Below, in pieces: positions 23,001-31,478 of a stretch of 64,000 bases of DNA. Made by a program: the position numbers and the translations under genes. The notes beneath the pieces are model-generated. The model had not been told where the DNA came from and searched no databases. It saw nothing but the letters and a program-made list of their open reading frames with translations. Position 1 is the first letter of the stretch. The number at the start of each line of letters is the position of its first letter. The stretch covers positions 992,001 to 1,056,000 of the forward strand of contig CAWKKW010000002.1 in assembly GCA_963850345.1 (NCBI GenBank), in the 5' to 3' direction. This DNA comes from CAWKKW01 sp963850345 (GTDB lineage: Bacteria; Acidobacteriota; Terriglobia; Terriglobales; Acidobacteriaceae).

Positions 23001-23843
23001 GATGTGCAGTCCGCTCCCGCGACTGCAGAGGCGCGATTGCAAAAGGCCATGCCGCTCGGCGGAGTTCAATATCAGAGCGCATTTACACGCAACGATTTCA
23101 CGTATGGCGTAGCTCTCTTTCAACACGGATACTTGGACCAAGCCGCCAAATCCTTTGAACAAGTGATTGCGGCGAAGCCTGACAGCGCCGAGGGCTACTA
23201 CAACCTGGGCACGCTCAACCTGCGACGAAATGACTTCGCACAAGCACGCACGTACCTTGAAAAAACCTTGGAACTGCGGCCAAACTACCCTGAGGCATGG
23301 AATAACCTCGGGATGTTGGCAGCCCAGCAGGGTCAATCCGACGAAGCAGTGAAGGCTTTCGAGCAGTCTCTGGTGCTTCGGCCGGATTACGCCGTCGCGC
23401 TCCTGAACCTCGGGAATGTGTATCGAAGAACGGGATCCTTCTCTAAGGCAGAGGAGTCGTTGCGGCGGGCGCTCGAACTGCAACCCCAGGATGCCGAGAT
23501 CAATTACAGCCTTGGCATGCTGAACGCTCAGCAGAACCAATTTGATCGGGCCGCAGAATACCTCGAACGAGCAGTAGCCCTAAGACGAGGTTATCCAGAA
23601 GCGCTCAATAACCTCGGCGTTCTCTTCGTCAGGACTAAGGATTACGCGAAGGCGGAAGAACAATTCAAGACGTGCATTGGCGTCGCTCCAGACTTCGACC
23701 AGTCTTACCTGAACCTCGCGCGACTCTATGCCATGCAAGGGGATAAGGCGAAGGCGAAAAACGTGTTACTCGAGTTACAAGGCAAGCAGCCCGAGAATGC
23801 GAATGCCAGGCGTGCACTCGAAGCCGTCGAGTCGCTACCTTGA
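20004..23843 (+). CDS. Tat-exported CRTAC1/ASPIC-UnbV, thioredoxin-like, TPR fusion protein
   Basis: A 1,279-residue multidomain protein with a Tat leader (LSRRSLLKSLGMAPL, ~9-25). In order: an alpha/beta domain of ~200 residues, possibly NTF2-like (inference); FG-GAP/VCBS beta-propeller repeats ~290-690 with Ca-type loops (DYDNDGFDD, DYDRDGRLD, DFDNDGKQD, DFDHDGYPD); an ASPIC/UnbV module ~745-820 (RDAIGAAITVEAG); a thioredoxin-like domain ~860-1010; and about six TPRs to the end. The thioredoxin motif reads S-P-L-C (Cys897), so the first Cys of CxxC is Ser, arguing against normal dithiol exchange. It diverges from the TonB receptor and precedes another CRTAC1 gene, suggesting shared function at the cell surface. 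Confidence 0.85.
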   Translation: MRSNQRNHLSRRSLLKSLGMAPLMLRAAPLFGSEFLFTPESLLANQEHVIPFSDLRLSPRYPAVSPLADVLQLVPPGSDTYVTEKYAVEIEALLHRWSDALRISAQDFAPLADFADPSIQSCSFVATKEIKVRSGPGPHIVKRQFAGQEVAGREGFLKAIQSWLGRPKQIETAEFEIYGLEELASSPLTLRVLIRYDVVATRPEDRREERVGSWSTEWIRDASDQWKARRWDAREETVSELQGPGFVDVTLQAIGGTRSYQAQMLRGVDYWRTVLDGACGIDVYSNNGVAAADYDNDGFDDFYVCQPAGLPNRLYRNRGDGTFEDVTEKAGVGVLDNTACALFADFENRGLQDLLVVCGNGPLLFVNQGNGTFSLKREAFQFARPPQGTFTHAAIADYDRDGRLDIYFCMYMYYLGLDQYHYPIPYYDARNGPPNCLLHNEGNWKFVEKTDAAGLNVENDRYSFACAWGDANSDGLPDLCIANDFGSSQLYRNNGDGTFRSASKEAHVEDVGAGMSACWSDFDNDGKQDIYITSMWEAAGQRVSQQQQFHQKAPENIRGLYQRHARGNALYKNTGNGSFQNLSDQAGVAMGRWSWSADFWDFDHDGYPDLYVTNGYISALNRNDLASFFWRQVVAKSPEDATPSPAYEHGWNAINELIRSDNSWNAFERNVMFANNRDGTFSEVSGTASIDFLEDSRSFALADIDHDGRLEVILKNRNAPQIRIVHNGMKELGNAIAFRLRGTKSNRDAIGAAITVEAGALKQTRYLQAGSGFLAQHSKEVFFGVGDHHEPVRATVRWPSGLSQTLENLPINQRIEIEEGSSTFNAKPFAATPQIYGHSEASPRVEPLPTQVETWLIDPLKASAFSLPDTTGTQRELRDYLGKSLLLLFWGSKSPLCREQLRRLEQHRSELAAKDLNVLAVNVDVGDDIKAARTLAAQERLSYPILFATDEMAGIYNILYSYLFDRRRNIGLPTSFLLDRAGLIVKVYQGQVDPTRLLQDVQSAPATAEARLQKAMPLGGVQYQSAFTRNDFTYGVALFQHGYLDQAAKSFEQVIAAKPDSAEGYYNLGTLNLRRNDFAQARTYLEKTLELRPNYPEAWNNLGMLAAQQGQSDEAVKAFEQSLVLRPDYAVALLNLGNVYRRTGSFSKAEESLRRALELQPQDAEINYSLGMLNAQQNQFDRAAEYLERAVALRRGYPEALNNLGVLFVRTKDYAKAEEQFKTCIGVAPDFDQSYLNLARLYAMQGDKAKAKNVLLELQGKQPENANARRALEAVESLP

Positions 23844-23959
23844 CCACAGGTGGCCCTACGACGCAGCGAATTCCGCCAATGGAGGCGAGCAGCGACCTCT
23901 CGATCGTGATCTAGAACTTTGCTCCACACACTGCTGGTGAATTTATAATCAGGCCACCT

Positions 23960-25741
23960 ATGAACCTTTTGCGCAGGCGATTTCTGGGCTCTTCCCTGTT
24001 TGTGTTGGGCGGAGCACTGGCCGATGTTCTCGCAACACCGCTCTGGAAGTGGAAAGACCCATCTCTAGTCGAAGCCGCTGTGTCCGCTCCCACGAGGTCC
24101 GTCGTCCAGTTTGTTGATGTAGCCCAGCAAGCGGGATTGACAGTCCCTAACGTTTGGGGAGGTGTGGACCACAAGCGTTCCATCATCGAGGCAAAGGGCA
24201 GCGGGCTCGCGTTTTTCGATTATGACCACGATGGATGGCTGGACATTTATCTGACCAATGGCAATCGACTTGATGCAAAGTGGGCCAAAGGACAGGAACC
24301 GACATCACACCTGTACAAGAACAACCGTGACGGTACGTTTACAGACGTGACCGCGAAGTCCGGCGTGGGACGCACTGGCTGGCAAACCGGCGTCTGCATT
24401 GGCGACTACAACAATGATGGATGGGACGACTTGTTCTGCTGCTTCTGGGGTCACAACATACTCTTCCGCAACAACGGTGACGGCACCTTTACCGATGTAA
24501 CGCGTAAGTCCGGTCTCTACCAGGAGCAGGTTCGGTGGGGCGCGGGCGCCTCGTTTCTTGATTACGATCGGGACGGGCACCTCGATCTTTTTGTATGCAA
24601 CTATCTCAAGCTTGATCCCGATAAGATTACTCCGGCGAACGATACGAGTTACTGCCAGTGGAAGGGCGTTCCAACCATGTGTGGCCCGCGTGGATTACCG
24701 GGCGACACAAACATCCTGTACCACAACAATGGAGACGGAACATTCACCGATGTGTCGAAGAAGGCCGGCATTCTGGAGCCGGGTCCCCGCTATTCCATTA
24801 CCGCAGTGTCGTATGACTTCGACAACGATGGATGGCCCGACATTTATGTCGCGGTCGACTCCGAGCCGAGCATTCTGTTCAAAAACAACCACGACGGCAC
24901 GTTTACAGACGTGGCGGTGATGGCTGGTTGCGCTTACAACGACAACGGCCACGAGCAGGCAGGAATGGGTGTAGCCGTTGCAGACTATGACTGCGACGGC
25001 TGGTTCGACATATTCAAGACAAACTTTGCCGATGATACTTGTAATCTCTACCACAACAATGGAGACGGGACGTTCAGTGATGTCAGCTTCAGCTCCGGCG
25101 TAGGCGTGAACAATAACTATGTAGCGTGGGGTTGCGGCTTCATTGATTACGACAACGATAGCTGGCAAGATATCGTTCAAATCAATGGTCATGTGTATCC
25201 GGAGATCGACCGCTACAACTTTGGCCAGACTTACAAGAATCCGCGGCTTGTATATAAGAATCTAGGCGACGGGCACTTTCAGGATGTTTCGTCGCAGATG
25301 GGCCCCGGCATCACGACCCATTTCTCAAGCCGGGGAGCGGCCTTCGGCGATTACGACAACGACGGAGACGTGGACGTTCTCGTACTAAACATGAACGATC
25401 TTCCATCACTCTTGCGCAATGACGGCGGCAATCGACAGAATTGGATCAAGATCAAGCTGGTTGGAACAAAATGCAATCGAACCGCAATCGGAGCGCGAGT
25501 GCGCGTGACTGTGGGCAAGCATACGCAGATGGATGAAGTTCATAGCGGAAGCAGCGTGATGTCACAGGACGACTTGCGGCTCCACTTCGGCCTGGGAAGA
25601 GCTGAGAGCATCGACCTGATTGAGGTAAGTTGGCCAACCACGCAGAAGGTGGAACGATTCAGGCAGGTAAAGGTGAACCAGATTCTGACGATTCGTGAAG
25701 GAGACGGTGTAATAGCAACCTTCAGGCCGATCTCATCTTAG
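23960..25741 (+). CDS. Tat-exported CRTAC1 family protein (FG-GAP/VCBS, ASPIC/UnbV)
   Basis: A 593-residue secreted protein. A Tat leader (MNLLRRRFLGSSLFVLGGALA) precedes seven or more FG-GAP repeats, each with a DxDxDG Ca-binding loop (DYDHDGWLD, DYNNDGWDD, DYDRDGHLD, DFDNDGWPD, DYDCDGWFD, DYDNDGDVD) and a NNGDGTFTDV turn. These produce short internal DNA repeats, for example near 24720 and 25050. The C-terminus (~505-585) is the ASPIC/UnbV module (RTAIGARVRVTVG, LHFGLGRAESIDLIEVSWP). It lies 116 nt after the larger fusion protein that carries the same two modules. The role is unknown; surface adhesion or glycan binding is an inference from propeller proteins. Confidence 0.88.
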   Translation: MNLLRRRFLGSSLFVLGGALADVLATPLWKWKDPSLVEAAVSAPTRSVVQFVDVAQQAGLTVPNVWGGVDHKRSIIEAKGSGLAFFDYDHDGWLDIYLTNGNRLDAKWAKGQEPTSHLYKNNRDGTFTDVTAKSGVGRTGWQTGVCIGDYNNDGWDDLFCCFWGHNILFRNNGDGTFTDVTRKSGLYQEQVRWGAGASFLDYDRDGHLDLFVCNYLKLDPDKITPANDTSYCQWKGVPTMCGPRGLPGDTNILYHNNGDGTFTDVSKKAGILEPGPRYSITAVSYDFDNDGWPDIYVAVDSEPSILFKNNHDGTFTDVAVMAGCAYNDNGHEQAGMGVAVADYDCDGWFDIFKTNFADDTCNLYHNNGDGTFSDVSFSSGVGVNNNYVAWGCGFIDYDNDSWQDIVQINGHVYPEIDRYNFGQTYKNPRLVYKNLGDGHFQDVSSQMGPGITTHFSSRGAAFGDYDNDGDVDVLVLNMNDLPSLLRNDGGNRQNWIKIKLVGTKCNRTAIGARVRVTVGKHTQMDEVHSGSSVMSQDDLRLHFGLGRAESIDLIEVSWPTTQKVERFRQVKVNQILTIREGDGVIATFRPISS

Positions 25742-25760
25742 TGCGAATGGAAGCGCAGAG

Positions 25761-27503
25761 TTACTGAATCGATTGCTTCTTGGTATCGGCGGCGAGAACG
25801 ACAAGGAACTGCTTGACCTCTCGTCGCTGTTGTTCGATGGCATCGGCCTGAGTCTTCTCTATCTCGTCATGCTTCTTGAACTCCGCCGCTGCCCCAGCGG
25901 AATCTCCTCGTCGGTCGTACGCGACGCCAAGCCGATAATGTGCCTCACCGAGCTGCGGGTTCGCTTCGATAGCCTTCTTGTAATCGTCAATAGCCTTCTC
26001 CAGGTCACGCTGCGACCAGGAAAGAACGCCCAGCTGGAGATAGCCATCGGCGCAGTGTGGGTCCAGCTGCACGGCCTTCTGCAGCAACGTCTCCACTTGT
26101 CGTACGGCTTCCGGGTCAGCGGGATGGGCTTGGCGCTTCCATATGGCCATCGCATATAAGTAGTACGCCACTGAGTTGTCTGGCTCCTGCTTCACGAAGC
26201 GAGCCAGCCGTGGTTCGATGCAGGCCAGCGGCTTGGGTGCGGCCAGCGCAATCTTTCCCATAAATAGATAGGGCTCGTCATTTGCCGTGTCGAGATCAGA
26301 CGCATCGCAGAGTCGCTGCGCGGCCCGATCGTAGAGGGCGCCGGCGAACAACGCCGAGCCTAGAGCCGTCAACATCCGGGCTGAACGCGGATACGCCTTG
26401 GCTCCTCGTTCGAAGACCTCTTGCGCCTGCCAGACCGCTCGATGCAGCAGTAGCTCGGAGCCCCATTCAAAGTAATTCTGTTCGCTGGGATCCATTCGCG
26501 CTGCTTGCTCATACTCACGGACCGCAAATAGAGGGTCTCCTAACTTCTCGTTGATTTCGCCTGCTATCCTGTGCACCTTTGCGTCTGGGCTGCTCGCTAG
26601 CAGCGGCTGCACGGTATCCTTTGCCCGTGCATACTGGCCCGCTCCCTGATACGCGACGGCGAGGTCGTACTTGATCTGTCGATCTGTCGCGACGCGATTT
26701 GCGGTCTCGAACAGCGGAATGCTTTCTGCGAATCGTCGCTGCTCAAGGTAAAACTCACCCAGTTGACGATTGGCTTCGAGTGCTTCCGGAGATTGCGCCA
26801 GAGCCGAACGCAGCTCGGCCTCCGACTTACTGCTGCTACTTCCGATGTGCGCAGGAGTGGAAGCATGCAAGCCGGTTTCTTTGTCTTTCAAGGTAAGTGT
26901 CTGGCGAGCAAGGTCTTCACTGGTCCGAAGAATAGAATCCGAGCCGTGCCCTCCGGCAGCAGTCCAGTCTGTGACTCCAGCGACTGTGAAGTTGGGCTTA
27001 TCCGCGAATTCCATTGCCTGGGCCGAGCTGGACTTTTCCGACTGAGAGCTCGCGGATTTCGTCTTCTCGGTATCCTGCAGCACTAAGTCGATCCGACTTG
27101 CATTTGAATCAGAAGGAATAGTTACGCTTGTGGGCCGGCTCCGAGATCCTGACCTCTCGGCGGTCAGGAGATAGCTCCCTGGCTCCAGCCCAGCGAACGT
27201 GAAGGCCCCGTTGCCAGCAGTCCTGGTCTCTATCTCGCGACGAGTCGTTGCCTGTTCGAGGCGTACCGAGGCGTCGCTCGCCGCACTGCGATCCGAATTG
27301 CTTACGCTTCCCTGAATCGTCGCGCCCTCGGTGGTTTGCTGCCCAAACGCTGCTGGATTCGCGGCCGCGATCATCAAACAAATTACTGCCGCAAGAATAA
27401 TCACTACTCTCCCGCCGACTCCAGGCGTACTGAATCGCTCGCAATTCGCCTGGCCCGAACGATCGCACAGGCCATTCACACTTCGACGAGTTCCCGTAGT
27501 CAT
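25761..27503 (-). CDS. secreted carboxypeptidase-regulatory/TPR protein
   Basis: A 580-residue protein. I start at 27503, where GGGAAGGAA lies directly upstream. It has a membrane/signal segment (VVIILAAVICLMIAAANPAAFGQQ, ~31-55), a Cna-B-like domain ~60-135 (ATIQGSVSNSDRSAASDASV), a low-complexity Ser-rich linker, then TPRs from ~240 to 550. It is paralogous to the secreted TPR protein at 14416-15831, sharing MDPSE-x-N-x-F-x-WGSELLLHR and the C-terminal repeats, but has gained the Cna-B domain, the same domain that begins the TonB receptors. It converges on the CRTAC1 gene with 19 nt between stops. Confidence 0.82.
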   Translation of the reverse strand: MTTGTRRSVNGLCDRSGQANCERFSTPGVGGRVVIILAAVICLMIAAANPAAFGQQTTEGATIQGSVSNSDRSAASDASVRLEQATTRREIETRTAGNGAFTFAGLEPGSYLLTAERSGSRSRPTSVTIPSDSNASRIDLVLQDTEKTKSASSQSEKSSSAQAMEFADKPNFTVAGVTDWTAAGGHGSDSILRTSEDLARQTLTLKDKETGLHASTPAHIGSSSSKSEAELRSALAQSPEALEANRQLGEFYLEQRRFAESIPLFETANRVATDRQIKYDLAVAYQGAGQYARAKDTVQPLLASSPDAKVHRIAGEINEKLGDPLFAVREYEQAARMDPSEQNYFEWGSELLLHRAVWQAQEVFERGAKAYPRSARMLTALGSALFAGALYDRAAQRLCDASDLDTANDEPYLFMGKIALAAPKPLACIEPRLARFVKQEPDNSVAYYLYAMAIWKRQAHPADPEAVRQVETLLQKAVQLDPHCADGYLQLGVLSWSQRDLEKAIDDYKKAIEANPQLGEAHYRLGVAYDRRGDSAGAAAEFKKHDEIEKTQADAIEQQRREVKQFLVVLAADTKKQSIQ

Positions 27504-27697
27504 TTCCTTCCCTGCATCCACCGCTGCCATCGCCGAAGCAACTACCTCGGCGCTTCGTCCTATATTAATACTCGGTTGCAAGCCTAAGCATGAACGACCC
27601 TAGCTCTTCGGCGGCACTTCCTACTTGTCGCCCGCCCGCCAATAGCTCACGCAGGAAACCGAGCCACCGCGATCGCGGGAGGCCAAGCTCGCCGCAC

Positions 27698-27730
27698 AAA
27701 AAAGAGGCTGGCATCCGACCAGCCCCTTTT
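27698..27730 (-). terminator. Rho-independent terminator of the PNGase A-like gene
   Basis: Minus strand: GGGGCTGG and CCAGCCTC pair around a 7-nt loop (one G-T pair), followed by T6. It starts about 27 nt after the stop codon at 27757. The rest of the gap to 27504 shows nothing further. Confidence 0.8.
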
Positions 27731-27756
27731 CGTCAGACATTCGCAGCAAGGACGCT

Positions 27757-29514
27757 CTAGTCGTCGTCACACTCCGGACCATTCTTAACGGAGCTCAGCT
27801 TTTGCGCTGTTGCGGTGAGAGTGCGCCTATAGCAATGGCCGCGGGAATCTCTAAAGCTGTATCTCTGGGTTGTTTTGCTGCCTGACGGCCCGAGGAACGT
27901 GCCGCTCGCGTCGAAGTTGAGAGCGTCTGTCGCACTCACTTCGTTGCGAAGATTGCTTTCGTACACGCGTTTGCCGTCGAAGAAATCAGCCTGTCTCACC
28001 AGATACTTCTGATCTGCCGTTGTCGTCTGGTTGGCACTGCCATCGGGGTTGACCACGTAGGAGAAATCAATGGTAAGCGGATACGAGAAGTGTTTCTCCA
28101 CAGCCTCCACTCGGTCCCTGCTCCGTGTCGTCGTGCGCGATTCGACTGTGCTGCTTTGCTGTGCGTTCTGGATGTCTGTATTCGCGTTGACGTCGAACTC
28201 CTGCGTGCTCAGAAAGTGCAGCGTTTGTTCCACGGTTGTTTCTACCCGACCATGCGAGGTCAGCACGTAGCCACTGATGAGAAATCTCCGATCCGATGCC
28301 ACGTCGACGGTACCGGTATAAGTCGGTCCGGTGGGATTGACACTGATATTTTCCGTAACCGTCGGCGTCGGAGCTGGTGTCAGAGTGTTGGAGAGAATGC
28401 CGCCAATGACGGTCGTCGAATGGTGATCGGTGAACACTAGGAGGTTCGCAGTCGCGAGAAAGTAACTGTTCGCGTTGTAGACGCTCACTCCAACGATGTG
28501 CGAGTGTCCGTCAGAAAGAAGGCCAGCGAAGGGCGTCAGATCCACTCGATATGGTTTGAAGTTGAGCGTCTGCACACCGGGGATGGGTTCCCATAGATAT
28601 GGATCGATGCCGCCTGTATAAATCCAGGGATAGACAGGAGCCACGCCTGCCGGCTGCCCGTCGATCGTAACTTCCGTCTCGCGAAAGGCCGTGTTGCCGC
28701 AGCTGAGGAGATTCGCTGCCTGGTCGTTAGGCACGCAGAAATACCAGAACTCGTCAGAGGATTGGCTTTGGGCGATCACGTCGAGATACACCTGCTCAAC
28801 ATTCATGGGAAGATTGAGCGGCTGGGTGATCTGATCGGCGGTAGTGTTGAGCGTACCCGCATCCCCGCCCGGCCCGTTCACCGGCACCACGATGTCTGGC
28901 GTGCGAGGCGCTCGATCGTCTCTGGAGACGGGATAGAACTCGAGGGCTGCGTTTGCGTAGATGATGCCGTCGTAGGTCACGCCGTTAGACACGCCGACAA
29001 AGTTGCCTAGATCTGCTTGTCCGGTCTGCGGAGTTTTGAAGATGGCACTCAGGTCCGTCACGTCGCGTTCCACATGCCACGATGGGCTCAGCGTCTTCCG
29101 CGGCTCAGCGGTTGTGCCGTAGTAGATATTCGCGTGCCCTAGATAGAACGAGGCTGTGCGGTCGAACTGGCGTCCTGCCGTTACGGTGAAATCGGCCGTG
29201 AACACCACCTTGGCCCATGGGCCGGCGCAGCTCGCTGGGGGCGTGTATTTGATGGGTTTCGGCGAGAAGTCTGCGAAGGCCTGGTTGTGAAGAAGCTGCA
29301 CAACGCAAGGCTGCGTATCAGGTCTGCGTACCGGAGGCTCCGCAGTTACCGGATTGGAGGATCCGATCTGTGGCGTGGGTGGTGCGAGAACAACCTGGGC
29401 CTGCAGGGTTGCGGCAGCCATGAGAAACCCCGCCATCGAGAGAGCGATGCGGAGTTTTTGTATTGCAGAGGAAGAGGAGAAGCCGGGGGAGGTGGTGGAG
29501 CAGAGTTGAGACAT
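27757..29514 (-). CDS. secreted PNGase A-like protein (peptide-N-glycosidase A family)
   Basis: A 585-residue exported protein. The start at 29514 has AAAGGAA 9 nt upstream and gives a signal peptide whose core is LRIALSMAGFLMAAATLQAQ. The body resembles the plant/fungal PNGase A family (deglycosylates Asn-linked glycoproteins): PWAKVVFTADFTVTAGRQFDR, the following AxIYYGTTAEPRK, a DVTDLSAIF segment, and an LGNFVG...YDGIIYANAALEFYP stretch. Later parts (LDVIAQSQSSDEFWYFCVPND, VAPVYPWIYTGGIDPYLWEPI) also match that family's order. Catalytic residues cannot be assigned by eye. It is a single gene with its own terminator. If the assignment fails, it remains a secreted beta-rich protein of unknown role. 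Confidence 0.75.
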   Translation of the reverse strand: MSQLCSTTSPGFSSSSAIQKLRIALSMAGFLMAAATLQAQVVLAPPTPQIGSSNPVTAEPPVRRPDTQPCVVQLLHNQAFADFSPKPIKYTPPASCAGPWAKVVFTADFTVTAGRQFDRTASFYLGHANIYYGTTAEPRKTLSPSWHVERDVTDLSAIFKTPQTGQADLGNFVGVSNGVTYDGIIYANAALEFYPVSRDDRAPRTPDIVVPVNGPGGDAGTLNTTADQITQPLNLPMNVEQVYLDVIAQSQSSDEFWYFCVPNDQAANLLSCGNTAFRETEVTIDGQPAGVAPVYPWIYTGGIDPYLWEPIPGVQTLNFKPYRVDLTPFAGLLSDGHSHIVGVSVYNANSYFLATANLLVFTDHHSTTVIGGILSNTLTPAPTPTVTENISVNPTGPTYTGTVDVASDRRFLISGYVLTSHGRVETTVEQTLHFLSTQEFDVNANTDIQNAQQSSTVESRTTTRSRDRVEAVEKHFSYPLTIDFSYVVNPDGSANQTTTADQKYLVRQADFFDGKRVYESNLRNEVSATDALNFDASGTFLGPSGSKTTQRYSFRDSRGHCYRRTLTATAQKLSSVKNGPECDDD

Positions 29515-29584
29515 TCGGGTATTCCTTTCGAGGGGAAAAACGCGACCCCAACATACCACGAAGCTCGTGCTCCACGCGTTGTCC

Positions 29585-30175
29585 TCAATGGGAACTAAGG
29601 CGGCTCAACTTGGCCGCATCCTGAACCGTATCCACATCGAATCCACCTCCCGGAAAGTCGACGCAGGCCACACGATCCGCATATTGCGCGATGAGAGCGC
29701 GAGCCCCGCGGTCGCCCGCAAGTGCGCGCAATTGCGGGAACAGACCGGAAGAAAAAACCGCGGGGACCCCAAGAGCGCCGTTATAACGCGATGCGGCGAC
29801 GAGTTGATCTCCTGTTTGCGCTGCAATGAGAGCCGCCAGCAATTCAACATCTATCTGTGGCTGGTCGCAAACGGAGAGAAGCACCCGCTCAGTTTCTGTT
29901 TCCTGAAGCGCCGCCATACCACATCGTATCGACGCGCCCATTCCTTCGGCCCACTCGGCATTGTTAACGATGACCGCGGCCAGATCGTTGAGCTCGAGCC
30001 TGATTCTGTCGGCATGCGCTCCAAGTACGACGATCACCGGAGAACAACCCGCTGCGATCACCAGCCGGACTGTCCGATGTACGAGGCTCTCACCCCGGAG
30101 CCGGAGTAACTGCTTGGGCTCGCCCAAACGAGACGATGCGCCCGCAGCGAGAATGATGGAGGCGCAACCTGGCAT
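29585..30175 (-). CDS. mocA: molybdenum cofactor nucleotidyltransferase, MocA-like
   Basis: A 196-residue nucleotidyltransferase of the MobA/MocA type. The N-terminal loop IILAAGASSRLGEPKQLL binds nucleotide; LLSVCDQPQID carries the metal-binding Asp; GVPAVFSSGLFPQL and GDRGARALIAQY are family segments. MocA attaches CMP to the molybdenum-pterin cofactor for enzymes of the xanthine oxidase family. It lies 50 nt downstream of the XdhC-like gene and opposite a molybdenum hydroxylase operon, which supports MocA rather than a MobA (GMP) role. Confidence 0.88.
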   Translation of the reverse strand: MPGCASIILAAGASSRLGEPKQLLRLRGESLVHRTVRLVIAAGCSPVIVVLGAHADRIRLELNDLAAVIVNNAEWAEGMGASIRCGMAALQETETERVLLSVCDQPQIDVELLAALIAAQTGDQLVAASRYNGALGVPAVFSSGLFPQLRALAGDRGARALIAQYADRVACVDFPGGGFDVDTVQDAAKLSRLSSH

Positions 30176-30225
30176 CGCTCAGCGGCCAATCAGCGCAGCA
30201 GGAAGATTGAAAAGCAAGCCCCGGT

Positions 30226-31320
30226 TCACGCCAATGCCTCCGATGACTCGCGATCCAGCACTGAAGATTCTGCAATAAGGGCCGAGGCGCTGATCACTGC
30301 CTGAATCTCCGCAGCGATGGCGAGTGCAATGGTTTCGGGCGTATGCGCACCTATATTCAAGCCGATCGGCGCGTGCAACCGCTTCTGCAATTCGGGAAGT
30401 TCTTCTTCTGGGAAGAGATCCATCAGCAGCCTTCGCGTCCGATACCTGGGGCCGAGTAGACCCAGATATCGTAGTGGCCGCCGGATAAGTTGGCGCAGTA
30501 ACTCCTGATCCTGCGGATAACTATGGGTCATCAGGACAACGGCATCCTCGTCGGTCACTTCACACAACGATGGCAGTTGCCCGGCCGGGGCGCTCACGAC
30601 CGAGGTAGCCTCGGGAAAACGCTCCCGGGTCGCCATGTGGGAGCGTCCGTCCGCGACGGTGATATGCCAACCTAATGGACGCACAATCTGAACGAGGGGC
30701 TTTACATCCTCGCCCGCGCCAAACACAACGAGACGCTGCTGTGGCGGCAGGCTCTCAATCAGAATCTCCGTATTCTCCACGAGGAGGTACTCCGACCTGC
30801 CCCTGCTGGCGACTCGCTTCAATGCCTCTGAGACTTCTGGCCGACCCAGCAGAGCGCCGCAAGCAGTCGATCCGAATTGCTCGTCGGGATAGAGGCGCTG
30901 CGTCCCGGTATGTTCCCCGCTCAGCGCGGTAGCGAACGCAACGCGCTCCCGCCTGACTCTAAGTTGATGTAATCGAAAAAGGATGTCGCTAAGTTTGGGA
31001 TCGATCCTCTGCAAGAGGACCGAGAGGGTTCCATTGCACCCCATTCCAAAGGGCACGCCCGAATCTCCGTCTCCCGAGGTGCTGTATTGCTGCACTCGCG
31101 GCCCATCTGCAGTGAGCCACCAGCCTTTCTTGGCGATCTCTGCTTCGAGACAGCCCCCGCTCACGCTACCGGTGCGCAACCCGCTCGAGGCGACCAGCAT
31201 ACGTGCGCCCAGTGCGCGGTACGAGGAGCCATCCACTTTGACCAGGGTTGCCATCAGACAAGGGTGGCCGTCTCGCTGGGCCGACGCATGCGCTGCGAGG
31301 ACATCATCCAACTCTTTCAC
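30226..31320 (-). CDS. XdhC-like molybdenum cofactor insertion chaperone
   Basis: A 364-residue XdhC/CoxI family protein, which binds the molybdenum cofactor, promotes its sulfuration and delivers it to xanthine dehydrogenase-type enzymes. The N-terminal domain has ATLVKVDGSSYRALGARMLV and SGGCLEAEIAKKGWW; the C-terminal Rossmann domain has LVVFGAGEDVKPLVQIVRPLGWHITVADGR and LMTHSYPQDQELL. I prefer the GTG at 31320, preceded by AAAGGGGAG, over an ATG 34 codons upstream whose extra residues look non-family. It diverges from the hydroxylase operon, with the start codons 158 nt apart. Confidence 0.88.
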   Translation of the reverse strand: MKELDDVLAAHASAQRDGHPCLMATLVKVDGSSYRALGARMLVASSGLRTGSVSGGCLEAEIAKKGWWLTADGPRVQQYSTSGDGDSGVPFGMGCNGTLSVLLQRIDPKLSDILFRLHQLRVRRERVAFATALSGEHTGTQRLYPDEQFGSTACGALLGRPEVSEALKRVASRGRSEYLLVENTEILIESLPPQQRLVVFGAGEDVKPLVQIVRPLGWHITVADGRSHMATRERFPEATSVVSAPAGQLPSLCEVTDEDAVVLMTHSYPQDQELLRQLIRRPLRYLGLLGPRYRTRRLLMDLFPEEELPELQKRLHAPIGLNIGAHTPETIALAIAAEIQAVISASALIAESSVLDRESSEALA

Positions 31321-31478
31321 GGACTCCCCTTTCCGGTGGGTTGCACCCGTTTTAGAATGGGTGGGAATGGCTGCCGGGTTCGGCTCTTCCCAATTGTAAG
31401 GAATTTCCGGGGCCTGCTGCATCCAACCCTCGATTGCAAGTATAGTCAGGTGAAACGTTTTTTCCGCGGAGGTGCTTC

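Noticed and set aside
22728..23540. 270-codon minus-strand frame inside the CRTAC1 fusion gene
   Set aside because: Antisense to the thioredoxin/TPR region; composition is that of a mirror frame.
24718..25085. repeated segments around CACAACAATGGAGACGG as a possible mobile or CRISPR-like repeat
   Set aside because: They are coding repeats of the FG-GAP NNGDGTF turn, in frame and irregularly spaced.
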